Source of the DNA: Phycicoccus jejuensis | GTDB taxonomy: Bacteria; Actinomycetota; Actinomycetes; Actinomycetales; Dermatophilaceae | Length of the DNA: 64,000 nucleotides | Direction: 5' to 3' | NCBI RefSeq assembly: GCF_000720925.1 | Contig: NZ_JOEE01000007.1 | Location: 186,001 to 250,000, forward strand | In this document: piece after piece, positions 10,201-20,488 of the stretch | Position numbering within the stretch: position 1 is the stretch's first letter | Layout: each line of letters opens with the position of its first letter | Notes under the pieces: generated by a model | What the model was told of the DNA's origin: nothing | Seen by the model: the letters and a program-made list of their open reading frames with translations, nothing else | Database searches by the model: none | Program-made: the position numbers and the translations under genes

Positions 10201-10647
10201 GAGGGCCTCGACGTGCTCACCCACCTCGTCGCGCGTCGGCCAGCCGTCGTCCGGGCCGGTGGTCAGCTGCGACCACAGCGGCGCGAGCGCCGCGTGCCGC
10301 GCGCGCACCTCGCGGGCGAAGACCACGGCGTCGACCCGGTCGGAGTCGAGCGCGAGCCGGTACCCGGCATCGCTCGTCACGAGCACCGTCGGCCGGGCAC
10401 GCGGGGCCAGGTCGGGCTCGAGGACGCGCCGCAGGCCGCTGATGTACGAGTGGAGGGTCCCGAGCGCCCCCGCCGGAGCCCGTCCCCCCCACACGAGGTC
10501 GACCAGCCGGTCGGCGCTCGTCGTCGCACCGGGTGAGAGCGCGAGGGCGGCGAGGATGCTGCGCGGCCGGCGCGCGGCGAGGACCACCGGCCCGTCACCG
10601 GCGTCGACGGCCGTGCTCCCCAGCACCCGCACCCTCACGGGCGTCAC
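7228..10647 (-). CDS. SARP/AfsR-type regulator with AAA ATPase and TPR-like C-terminus
   Basis: 1139 residues from a GTG at 10647. Order of domains: an OmpR-like winged helix (residues ~5-95, ending VTSDAGYRLAL), a bacterial transcriptional activation domain (~100-260), an AAA/STAND ATPase with Walker A GDPGAGKTRL (~350) and Walker B LLVVEDLHWAD (~430), and a long helical repeat region (~650-1139). This is the architecture of large SARP regulators such as AfsR. Such proteins usually activate secondary metabolism or development, but no biosynthetic cluster lies beside it. Its neighbours are a convergent hemerythrin gene and psuG upstream on the same strand, 82 bases away. Confidence 0.9.
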   Translation of the reverse strand: MTPVRVRVLGSTAVDAGDGPVVLAARRPRSILAALALSPGATTSADRLVDLVWGGRAPAGALGTLHSYISGLRRVLEPDLAPRARPTVLVTSDAGYRLALDSDRVDAVVFAREVRARHAALAPLWSQLTTGPDDGWPTRDEVGEHVEALEAALRTWTGTAYADLGDHPDVLADRGALDELRATAEEDTALGLLALGEHAAVLAAAEQAVSRHPLRERSHCLRALALVRTGRQAEGLEALRGYRRRLAEDLGLDPGTEVRALEAAVLRQDPALGRWLAPAAGPAPDRPAARERAATDAPGPAPAVALAGWPLVGRERERAALVDLLSAAAAGSPGHLLVVGDPGAGKTRLVDDVVDQAHDRGMVSAVGRCSQDDGAPPFWPWFALLEGLGIDPPEDLVDTGGDDGDGAARAFAVQDALAQAVRRRSRDDPVLLVVEDLHWADTRTLRALAHLVTSLRPGDHVALVLTRRSRPAPVGALADLGAALARHGGRTLEPVGLAPAQARELVAAVSGADRAPSAVEVDDWCARTGGNPFFLVELARLAAAPGGWRGEVPESVQVVVARRLADLPEDTREVLLVSAALGRAHSPLLLAHVGGWDPARVAELLEPAEEAGIVHHRDDGSLAFEHALTRDAVLATATTAGVARTHARIAHALASVADAAVPAAQRDFDLAHHWLAAGPVHAPRAWRAAEGAAQRARRLFANVEATDLYRSALDAHALDPAGTREERYDLLLAYSEAAAHSGRWRRVVEAVVEAVALARAAEDPERVARAASELTRYSVWTPQEMGEVDEDLLDDLRAALAASGEQDSPARCVLMLALAVQLYYRWGSEPEVDALVDEGTAMARRLGDRPLLAWAAHAGWIALWRPTELARRTRLADEELAAAAGGEDAAAEALAHLTRAGTAIEHGDLDGWVAGSKAADRIARRRRLAYVEYVLHFVRFSLATLRDEDAAADAHAAAMRSMQDGLATPALEQNEFGILYSTATWRPGVADQLVDPLYAEFVAEPFDLGRWAMLHLLALVDREDALRSELERVPMPPFRNRWWHTAEAAAHVLVAARLRDPRLAREAVDALRPSEGTMALTGISLVNGPVDGYLALGLAVLGETEEAARLADRAELMADRWGMSAYTRMLTGERARLGF

Positions 10648-10729
10648 CCTAGCCAGCGGGCCCGCAGGTCAGAAGGGGTGCGAGGGCGAGTCCGCGCAGG
10701 ACGTCGCGCGCGGTCGTCGGGGCCCGCCC

Positions 10730-11656
10730 TCAGGCGGTCGCAGCGTACGCGACGGCGATCGCGGTGCCGACGCGGGCGTTGTGGCGCACCAGCGCGAGGT
10801 TGGTCTCGAGGGAGCGGCCGTCGGAGAGCTCGACGAGCCGGCCGAGGAGGAAGGGCGTGATGTCCTTGCCGGTCACGCCCTGCTCGGCGCACTCGGCGAG
10901 GGCCCGGGCGATGACGTCGTCGATGTCCTCGTGGGACATCTCGTGCTCCGCCGGCACCGGGTTGGCGATGGAGATCCCGACGCCGAGCCCCAGCCCGAAG
11001 GAGGCGTGCATCAGCTCGGCGACCTGCTCGGGGGTGTCCACCCGCATCGGGACGGGCAGGCCGCTGGTGCGCGAGAAGAAGGAGGGGAACTCGTCGGTGC
11101 CGAAGCCGACGACGGGCACACCGAGGGTCTCGAGGACCTCGAGGGTGCGGCCGATGTCGAGGATCGACTTGACGCCGGCGGAGATGACGGCGACCTCGGT
11201 GCGCGAGAGCTCGGTGAGGTCGGCGGAGACGTCCATCGAGGTCTCGGCGCCCTGGTGGACGCCACCGAGGCCGCCGGTGACGAAGGTGCGGATGCCCGCG
11301 AGCGCCGCGATGCGCATCGTGCTGGCGACCGTCGTGGCGCCGTGCACGCCCGTGGCGAGGACGTGCGGGATGTCGCGGACGCTCACCTTGCGGATGCCGC
11401 CGTCGGCCCCGAACATCTCGAGCTCGTCGTCGGAGAGGCCGACGGTCGGGCGGCCGGCGATGACGGCGATGGTCGCCGGGACCGCTCCCCCGTCGCGGAC
11501 GATCTGCTCGACCTCGCGGGCCATCGCGACGTTGGCCGGGTAGGGCATCCCGTGGCTGATGATCGTCGACTCGAGCGCGACGACCGGGCGGCCGGCGGCG
11601 AGGGCCTCGCGGACCTCGGGGGCGAGCGAGAGCATCGGGTGCGGGGTGGTGGTCAT
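10730..11656 (-). CDS. psuG: pseudouridine-5'-phosphate glycosidase
   Basis: 308 residues, the family's usual length. PsuG splits pseudouridine 5'-phosphate into uracil and ribose 5-phosphate using a metal ion. Conserved segments: VVALESTIISHGMPYP near the start, TFVTGGLGGVHQGAE in the middle (the lysine- and metal-site region), and VISAGVKSILDIGRTLE. The ATG at 11656 overlaps the psuK stop by four bases. Together with psuK this forms a complete salvage/breakdown route for pseudouridine released from RNA turnover; no dedicated transporter is adjacent. Confidence 0.95.
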   Translation of the reverse strand: MTTTPHPMLSLAPEVREALAAGRPVVALESTIISHGMPYPANVAMAREVEQIVRDGGAVPATIAVIAGRPTVGLSDDELEMFGADGGIRKVSVRDIPHVLATGVHGATTVASTMRIAALAGIRTFVTGGLGGVHQGAETSMDVSADLTELSRTEVAVISAGVKSILDIGRTLEVLETLGVPVVGFGTDEFPSFFSRTSGLPVPMRVDTPEQVAELMHASFGLGLGVGISIANPVPAEHEMSHEDIDDVIARALAECAEQGVTGKDITPFLLGRLVELSDGRSLETNLALVRHNARVGTAIAVAYAATA

Positions 11657-12804
11657 GCGGAGAGCTCCTCGGTGGGCGGTGCGTCGGGGGTCAGGTGGGC
11701 GGCGACGAGCGCCGGGGTGAGGTCGGCCCGGACGGTGTCCGGGGAGGCACAGGTGAGAGCGGCGACGACCTGGCCGAAGCGCGCGGCCTCGACGACGTCG
11801 GCGCCGCCGAGGAGCGCGTGGACGTAGCCGGCGGTCATCGCGTCCCCGGCGCCGGTGACGTCCTCGACGGTGGTCGGGGGCGCGGCGACGAGGACCACAC
11901 GAGCCGGCCGGCCGGGGCGGGCGACCGAGAGGAGGCTGCCGTGCATCCCGCGCCGGACCCAGACGTGCTCGACACCGCGGTGGTGCAGCTCGGCCGCAGC
12001 GGCCGCGACGGAGGCCGGGTCGGGGTCGACGGGGCGGCGAAGCATCGCGGCGAGCTCGTCGACGTTGGGGGTGACGGTGTGGACCGGGACCGAACCGTCG
12101 AGGGCCGGGGCGGCGTCCGCGGCCTTGGCGACGCTGACGGTCTCGACGACGGCCGGGACGCCGGCGCTCGCGGCCGTCGTCAGGACCCAGCGCAGGACGT
12201 CGGCGTGGAGGTTGCAGTCGAGGACGAGGCGGTCGACCCCGCCGAGCAGGCCGGGCACGACGGCGAGGTCGGCGACGGTCAGCTCGTCGGTGGCGCGCAT
12301 GTCGGCGACGGCGACGAGGAGGTCGCCGTCGTCACCGAGGACGGCCGTGTAGGAGCCGGTCGGGAACGGCGAGGTGACGACGTGCCGGCAGTCGACCCCG
12401 GCCGCCTCCGTACGGGCGACGACCGTGCGGCCCTGGAGGTCGTCACCGACCGGGGCGACGAGCATCGTCGGGCTGCCGAGCCGGGCGAGGCTCTCGGCGA
12501 TGTTGCGGCCGACCCCGCCGACCGTGGCGGTGGAGGTGCCAGGGTTGCTCGTGCCGAGGACCGCGGGGACGCGGGTGCGGACCTTGGCGTCGAGGACGGC
12601 GCCGCCGACGACGAGGACGGAGGAGGCCTCGGGACGCAGGAGGTAGCCCCGGCCGAGGAGGACGCCCTTGCGGGTGAGGTTGCTCAGGTGCACCGAGACG
12701 GCGGCGCGGGTGGAGCCGAGGCGCTCGGCGAGCGCGGCGGCGTCGAGGAGCGGGTCGGTGCGCAGCAGCGCGACGATCTCGCGCTCACGCTCGGTCAGTC
12801 CCAT
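11653..12804 (-). CDS. psuK: pseudouridine kinase with N-terminal helix-turn-helix (PfkB family)
   Basis: 383 residues from the ATG at 12804, with AAGG upstream. Residues 1-60 form a winged helix (LTEREREIVALLRTDPLLDA, then a DNA-recognition segment ERLGSTRAAVSVHLSNL). The rest is a PfkB/ribokinase-fold kinase with the VTGAGDAMTAGY signature, whose Asp is the catalytic base. It phosphorylates pseudouridine for PsuG. Fused HTH domains are known in YeiI-like sugar/nucleoside kinases and suggest that the enzyme also controls its own operon. The 5' region carries a striking array of 21-bp palindromes that could be its target (inference). Confidence 0.9.
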   Translation of the reverse strand: MGLTEREREIVALLRTDPLLDAAALAERLGSTRAAVSVHLSNLTRKGVLLGRGYLLRPEASSVLVVGGAVLDAKVRTRVPAVLGTSNPGTSTATVGGVGRNIAESLARLGSPTMLVAPVGDDLQGRTVVARTEAAGVDCRHVVTSPFPTGSYTAVLGDDGDLLVAVADMRATDELTVADLAVVPGLLGGVDRLVLDCNLHADVLRWVLTTAASAGVPAVVETVSVAKAADAAPALDGSVPVHTVTPNVDELAAMLRRPVDPDPASVAAAAAELHHRGVEHVWVRRGMHGSLLSVARPGRPARVVLVAAPPTTVEDVTGAGDAMTAGYVHALLGGADVVEAARFGQVVAALTCASPDTVRADLTPALVAAHLTPDAPPTEELSA

Positions 12805-12872
12805 ACTTGCAGACCTTAAGCGCCCTTGGACTTCCGAAGCAAGTCGCCGTCCGATGTGTGTACTCCCGAAAT

Positions 12873-12998
12873 CCATGCGCCGCGGAAGGAATCCCTTGCG
12901 CCCCGCAAGGAATCCCTTCCGGGACGGGAGCGAACCCTTGCGACCTGGAAGGGAGACCTTGCGCCGCGGAAGGGAGACCTTGTGAGCGGCAAGGACCG
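12873..12998. repeat. array of six 21-bp palindromic units
   Basis: Six consecutive in-phase units start at 12873, 12894, 12915, 12936, 12957 and 12978. The core is CCTTGCG-nnn-CGGAAGG; the second unit is a perfect inverted repeat CCTTGCG-CCC-CGCAAGG, while the third is the most diverged. A 21-bp period equals two turns of B-DNA, so all palindromes face the same side. The array begins 69 bp upstream of the psuK start codon. An iterated operator or a minisatellite would both fit. Confidence 0.85.
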
Positions 12999-13015
12999 CT
13001 CGTCCTGCCGAGGTC

Positions 13016-13053
13016 GGATCGCCGCGCCGGGCTCGGATCGCCGCGCCGGGCTC
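13016..13053. repeat. 19-bp tandem repeat, two full copies
   Basis: GGATCGCCGCGCCGGGCTC occurs twice head to tail with no mismatch, and a third partial copy (GGATCGCCG…) follows at 13054. It sits between the two 21-bp arrays. Confidence 0.8.
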
Positions 13054-13156
13054 GGATCGCCGTGCCGCGGCCCTGCCGCCCTGCCGCCGTGGCGTGTCAC
13101 CCCGGCACGGCGAGGACGCACCGGCCCCGCATCATCGACCCGGCCCACGCTCAACT

Positions 13157-13231
13157 CCTTGCGGTGCGGAAGGGAAACCTTGCGGTACGGAAGGGAAACC
13201 TTGCGGTGCGGAAGGGAAACCTTGCGTCGCG
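13157..13231. repeat. second array of 21-bp units, 3.5 copies
   Basis: Three nearly identical units (CCTTGCGGTGCGGAAGGGAA plus A, with one G-to-A change in the second) start at 13157, 13178 and 13199. A half unit CCTTGCGTCGCG follows at 13220. The consensus matches the first array, but the two arrays are not in register with each other. It ends about 110 bp before the endonuclease-like gene. Confidence 0.85.
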
Positions 13232-13342
13232 TGACCAGCGGCGAGCCGCGTCGCGGGGGCGGCGGGATCCGGCTGCGCGCGAGCCCCCACGCGACCCGTG
13301 GCGCCAGCAGACTGTCCCGAACCACAACCCCCGGAGGTCGTC

Positions 13343-14200
13343 GTGCTCCCATCCGTCCGCAGGCTCGTCGCGACGCTCGGCCTGGTCACCGGCCTCGTCG
13401 CCTCACCCCTCGCCCTCGCCCCGGCGAGCGCCGCCACGACCACCCACCGCGTGGGGACGTTCAACATGTGCGGCTACGGCAGCACGGGCGGCTGCGGGGG
13501 CACGACCGCCCAGCGGGTGGAGTGGATGGCGCAGCAGTTCGTCTCCGACCGCCTCGCCGTCCTCACGCTCAACGAGGTGTGCTCGCCGGTGCCCGACGCC
13601 CTGCGGGCGCGCCTGGCCCAGCTCGGCGTCACCGTCCACACCGTGTTCCAGCAGACGTTCCCGGCGAAGCACGGCCGCTGCGGCGGCGCCGCCAGCGGCA
13701 ACGCCCTGGTCTCGCGCAGCAGCCTCTGGTCGGTGCGCCGCGTGACGTTCACCGCGCAGGTCCCCAACGCCGTCGAGCTCCGCGGCGTGCTCTGCGCGCG
13801 GACCGCGCTCGGTGGCCCCACCGAGGTCTGCACCGCGCACCTGCTGCCCGGCGCGAAGAAGGCGGCCCTGCGCCAGCGGCAGATCGCCGAGACCCTGAGC
13901 GCCGCGACCGCCCCCGGACGGCCCGTCGTCCTCGCGGGCGACATCAACGACGTGCCGTCGGCGACGATGCTGGACCCGCTCTACCAGCCGCGCTACGGCG
14001 CGGGGTCGCGCGGCAGCTTCGTCGAGCCGTCCTCCACGCGGTCGGGCGCCCCCTGCCGCTGCGGCCCGGCCACGCGGGGCACCGCCAAGATCGACTACGT
14101 CTTCGGCAGCGCGGCCACCTTCTCCCCCGGCGCCGCCGCCACGCGGGACTCGCCCTGGTCGGACCACAACCTCCTGTGGGCCGACCTCATCCGGGGCTGA
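13343..14200 (+). CDS. secreted endonuclease/exonuclease/phosphatase-fold protein
   Basis: 285 residues from the GTG at 13343, with GGAGG six bases upstream. Residues 1-31 form a signal peptide (basic start, hydrophobic core, cleavage near APASAATT). The rest fits the EEP fold shared by DNase I, phosphodiesterases and sphingomyelinases: GTFNMCGYG near the start, TLNEVC with the metal-binding Glu, VVLAGDINDVPSATM with the catalytic Asp/Asn pair, KIDYVFGSA, and the terminal SDHNLLWADL with the catalytic His. Six or more cysteines suggest disulfides outside the cell. The substrate is unknown. It overlaps the convergent mazG by 14 bases at the 3' end. Confidence 0.88.
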   Translation: MLPSVRRLVATLGLVTGLVASPLALAPASAATTTHRVGTFNMCGYGSTGGCGGTTAQRVEWMAQQFVSDRLAVLTLNEVCSPVPDALRARLAQLGVTVHTVFQQTFPAKHGRCGGAASGNALVSRSSLWSVRRVTFTAQVPNAVELRGVLCARTALGGPTEVCTAHLLPGAKKAALRQRQIAETLSAATAPGRPVVLAGDINDVPSATMLDPLYQPRYGAGSRGSFVEPSSTRSGAPCRCGPATRGTAKIDYVFGSAATFSPGAAATRDSPWSDHNLLWADLIRG

Positions 14201-15140
14201 CCGCGCCGCCCGCCAGCCGTCGCAACGCGGCGCGGGCCCGCTCCTCCGCCGCGGCGACGTCCGCCAGGGCCGCGTCCAGCGCGGCCGCGTCGTCGGGGTC
14301 GAGCGCCAACCCGCGTCGTCGCGCCCGCGCCCGGACCTTCGACGCGGCGAGATCGACCGGCAGCGTCGACGGGAGGCCGTGCCCCAGGTCGCTCGCGTCG
14401 CCTCCCCCGGTCGCCCCCTTCTCGACCGCCTTGATGCGCTCCCACTGCTGCTCGACCTGCTCGGGTGTCGTCGCGTCACCGTCGGCGAACACGTGGGGAT
14501 GGCGCCGCACGAGCTTCTCGACGAGCAGGCCGGCGACCGTGTCGACGTCGAAGCCGTCCTCCCCGGCGTCCTCGGCGACCCGGGCGTGGAAGACGACCTG
14601 GAGCAGCACGTCGCCGAGCTCCTCCGCGAGCGCCCTCGGGTCCCCCGACCCGATGGCCTCGAGGACCTCGTGGGTCTCCTCGACGAGGTAGGGAGCGAGG
14701 CTCTCGTGCGTCTGCTCGGCGTCCCACGGGCACCCGCCCGGGGAGCGCAGCCGGTCCATCGCCGCGACGACGTCGAGGAGCCGCCCGCCCTGCACGTCCC
14801 ACGAGCCGACGACGAGCTCGACCTCGGGCGGGGTCTCGAGCCGCGACACCTCGGAGGCGAGCGCGTCCGACAGACCGGGGTCCCCGTCGGAGGACCCGAG
14901 CCAGACGACGACGGCCTCGCCCGCCCGGTCGACGAGCAGCCGGGCCAGGGCGGCCGGCGGGTGGTCGCCCACCTCGAGCACCGCCAGCCCTGCCTCGGTC
15001 ATGGCCTCGGCCAGCGGCTCGTCGGCGGACCGGGCGAGCAGGACGTCGGCCGCCGACACCGCGACCCACGCCGGGTGCGAGAGCAGCCCGGGGGCGACCC
15101 GCGGCGAGGTGAGGACGAGGCCGAGCCGGCCGGTGCTCAC
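14187..15140 (-). CDS. mazG: nucleoside triphosphate pyrophosphohydrolase MazG
   Basis: 317 residues from the GTG at 15140, which overlaps the upstream lipoprotein stop by four bases. The MazG core is clear: GGCPWDAEQTHESL, the Mg-binding EExxE in YLVEETHEVLEAI, and ELGDVLLQVVFHA. It hydrolyses NTPs/dNTPs to monophosphates, cleaning the nucleotide pool. An N-terminal region of about 115 residues precedes the core, as in mycobacterial MazG. It is the third gene of the mfd-SurA-like-mazG operon, the usual actinobacterial order. Its 3' end overlaps the convergent secreted nuclease-like gene. Confidence 0.93.
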   Translation of the reverse strand: MSTGRLGLVLTSPRVAPGLLSHPAWVAVSAADVLLARSADEPLAEAMTEAGLAVLEVGDHPPAALARLLVDRAGEAVVVWLGSSDGDPGLSDALASEVSRLETPPEVELVVGSWDVQGGRLLDVVAAMDRLRSPGGCPWDAEQTHESLAPYLVEETHEVLEAIGSGDPRALAEELGDVLLQVVFHARVAEDAGEDGFDVDTVAGLLVEKLVRRHPHVFADGDATTPEQVEQQWERIKAVEKGATGGGDASDLGHGLPSTLPVDLAASKVRARARRRGLALDPDDAAALDAALADVAAAEERARAALRRLAGGAVSPG

Positions 15141-15685
15141 TGCTGCGGGGTGGTGACCGTCTTGATCCAGTCCGGCGTGCTCGTCGCCAGACCGGCGGTG
15201 CTCTGGACGGCGTCCCACTCGGTGAGCTTCGAGGCGTCGAACGCGCCGTAGCGCGGGTTGACGTCGACCTCCAGCTTCGTCAGCGCCTCGGTCGGGACCG
15301 ACGCGCCGGACTGCGCGAGCTGCTGGATGGCCAGCTGCGCGCGCAGGACCTCGAGCGTCTCGTCGGCCGGCGCCTCGCCGTCGTAGGTGTCCTGCTGCTG
15401 GTACGCCGTACGGGCGAGCGACTCCGACACGGGCGCCCCCTGCTGCGCGATCTCGTCGAGGTAGACCGGGGCCCCGATGAGGCGGCCGAGCACCTGGTCG
15501 CCCGTGAGGTTGGCCCCCGGGAAGGTCTTGTTGATCTGGGCCTGGGCGACCTGGACCTCGTTCTCGGTGATGACGCGGCCGTCGACCGTGGCGGCGCGGC
15601 CGGCCTCGGTCGTCCCGCAGCCGGCGGTGACGAGCGCGGCGCCGAGGGCGAGCGCCGCAGCGACGCGGCGAACCGGAGTGGTCAC
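15137..15685 (-). CDS. SurA N-terminal-like lipoprotein
   Basis: 182 residues from the GTG at 15685, chosen because AAAGGA lies seven bases upstream; an ATG at 15700 would add five residues. The N-terminus is a lipoprotein signal ending in LVTAGC (Cys23). The mature part (AATVDGRVITENEVQVAQAQ) matches the SurA/PrsA N-terminal chaperone domain, but there is no parvulin (PPIase) domain; the protein ends with WIKTVTTPQQ. It probably helps fold exported proteins at the membrane face. It sits four bases or fewer from mfd and overlaps mazG, so it is cotranscribed. Confidence 0.85.
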   Translation of the reverse strand: MTTPVRRVAAALALGAALVTAGCGTTEAGRAATVDGRVITENEVQVAQAQINKTFPGANLTGDQVLGRLIGAPVYLDEIAQQGAPVSESLARTAYQQQDTYDGEAPADETLEVLRAQLAIQQLAQSGASVPTEALTKLEVDVNPRYGAFDASKLTEWDAVQSTAGLATSTPDWIKTVTTPQQ

Positions 15686-15704
15686 GAGGGGTCCTTTCAT
15701 CGGG

Positions 15705-19283
<3,579 letters not shown>

Positions 19284-19337
19284 GTCGGTCTCAGGTTAGC
19301 CGGGGGCACCGACGGTCGTGACGCCCGTGGCGGCGGC

Positions 19338-20177
19338 TCAGCCGGGGACGCGAACCCGCTCGACGCGGCGGTCCTCGACCGTCCTCCCCGTCCCTCCGTC
19401 GTCGAGCAGCAGCATCGCCGACACCATCGTCGCGAGGAGGAAGAGCCCGAAGAAGAAGCCGCCGATGACGTCGGTCAGCCAGTGCTCCTGGTTGTACATC
19501 CGGGCGTAGGCCTGCACGGTCTCGAGCAGCGCCACGAGGGCCGCGCCCGCCGCCCACCAGCGCCGGCTCGTGGTCTCGGTCCACCGCAGGGCCAGGACGA
19601 CGACCAGGCCGTAGACGACGATGACGCGGGCACAGCCGCCGGACGGGTAGGAGCCCAGCGTCGTCGGGGGGTGCCCGCGGTCGACGACGAGCTTGAGGAG
19701 CTCCTGGACGTTCTTCTCCAGCAGGTACCCGACCGGGAGGACGACGAGGGGGACCCACCACCGGCGCCGTCGCCACAGCACGGCGAGGACGAGCGCCGCG
19801 ACGACGGTGAGGACCTGCGTCTGCTGGAGCCCGCCCACGTTGGTCAGCACCAGCCAGATGGAGTCCCAGGTGGCGTCGCGGCCGGCCGCGAACCACTCGA
19901 AGGTCGGGTGGTCGACGTAGGGCTCGATCGCCTGGAAGCCCTCGCCGAGCACCCACAGGACGAAGGTCATGGCGCCGCCGCCGAGGAAGACGGCCGCCGC
20001 GAAGGCGCCCACGCGCCCGAGCTGTGCGACGAGGACGTCGCCGACGGCCCGTGCCCGTGCCAGCACCGACCTGACCCAGCCCGGTGCGGTGGTGCGGTCG
20101 GCCCGCAGGACGAGGAGGGCGCCGGCGCCCACGACCAGCACCAGCGCGACGACTCCGACGAGCATTGTCCCCTTCAC
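19338..20177 (-). CDS. PAP2-superfamily membrane protein with altered active site
   Basis: 279 residues from the GTG at 20177; an ATG at 20165 is an equally possible start. There are six membrane helices. It resembles PAP2 lipid/diphosphate phosphatases: ELLKLVVDRGHPP (motif 1), SYPSGGCARV (motif 2) and ARMYNQEHWLTDVIGG (motif 3, with His and Asp). Motif 1 has HP in place of RP, and motif 2 reads PSGG instead of PSGH, losing a catalytic His. It may therefore be inactive or have another substrate. It lies at the edge of the polysaccharide region, where a polyprenyl-diphosphate phosphatase would make sense (inference). Confidence 0.78.
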   Translation of the reverse strand: MKGTMLVGVVALVLVVGAGALLVLRADRTTAPGWVRSVLARARAVGDVLVAQLGRVGAFAAAVFLGGGAMTFVLWVLGEGFQAIEPYVDHPTFEWFAAGRDATWDSIWLVLTNVGGLQQTQVLTVVAALVLAVLWRRRRWWVPLVVLPVGYLLEKNVQELLKLVVDRGHPPTTLGSYPSGGCARVIVVYGLVVVLALRWTETTSRRWWAAGAALVALLETVQAYARMYNQEHWLTDVIGGFFFGLFLLATMVSAMLLLDDGGTGRTVEDRRVERVRVPG

Positions 20178-20488
20178 CCGCCCATCATGGCCGACCGGAC
20201 CCCTCCGGCGGGAGCCTTTCCCGCAGGCCGGTCGGTGCCCCGTCGGGCACCGTCCCGGAGCACGTCCGGCCGGTCGGCACCAGCACCGCCGGACCGAAAC
20301 CTGACCGAATTCTGAGTCCGCCGCCGGGGAATTGTTTCCCTTGGCGGCTCGAGCCACGTACCGTCACCGAAGTCCGCGCGTCCACTCCCTGCCAGAGACG
20401 CCGGCGCGGACGCGTGCCAACCCCTGCTCGTCGGTCGCTGCCCTCCCGGTGCCCGACCATGGCCGCGGCGTCACAGGAGCACCTGACC
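20178..20488. other. 311-bp divergent intergenic region
   Basis: No gene seen. It should hold promoters for the PAP2-like gene (minus) and the GH26-like gene (plus). It contains the decamer TGACCGAATT (20302-20311), also found upstream of the large PKD protein gene, and the inverted repeat at 20321-20347. Confidence 0.6.
20321..20347. promoter_or_regulatory. imperfect inverted repeat upstream of GH26-like gene
   Basis: Outer arms CCGCC/GGCGG and inner arms GGGGAA/TTTCCC surround a TTG centre; two extra T residues bulge on the right side. It lies 142 bp before the start of the GH26-like gene. It could be an operator or an RNA hairpin in its leader; it does not match a riboswitch I know. Confidence 0.4.

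Larger units (their letters stand above)
12805..13342. other. 538-bp intergenic repeat region, no gene
   Basis: It lies between divergent psuK and the secreted endonuclease-like gene. All frames are open over parts of it because the 21-bp units are a multiple of three, but the predicted peptides are just heptad repeats and have no family. It contains two 21-bp arrays (12873-12998 and 13157-13231) and a 19-bp tandem repeat (13016-13053). Confidence 0.75.

Noticed and set aside
12873..13231. CRISPR array
   Set aside because: The units are directly abutting with no unique spacers of CRISPR size, and no cas genes are present.
12807..13745. Open frames with heptad-repeat peptides over the 21-bp arrays
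   Set aside because: The 21-bp unit is seven codons long, so every frame stays open. There is no ribosome binding site or family, and the frames run out of phase into the real secreted nuclease-like gene.
20290..20360. Riboswitch upstream of the GH26-like gene
   Set aside because: There is an inverted repeat but no recognisable conserved aptamer core; kept only as a possible operator or hairpin.
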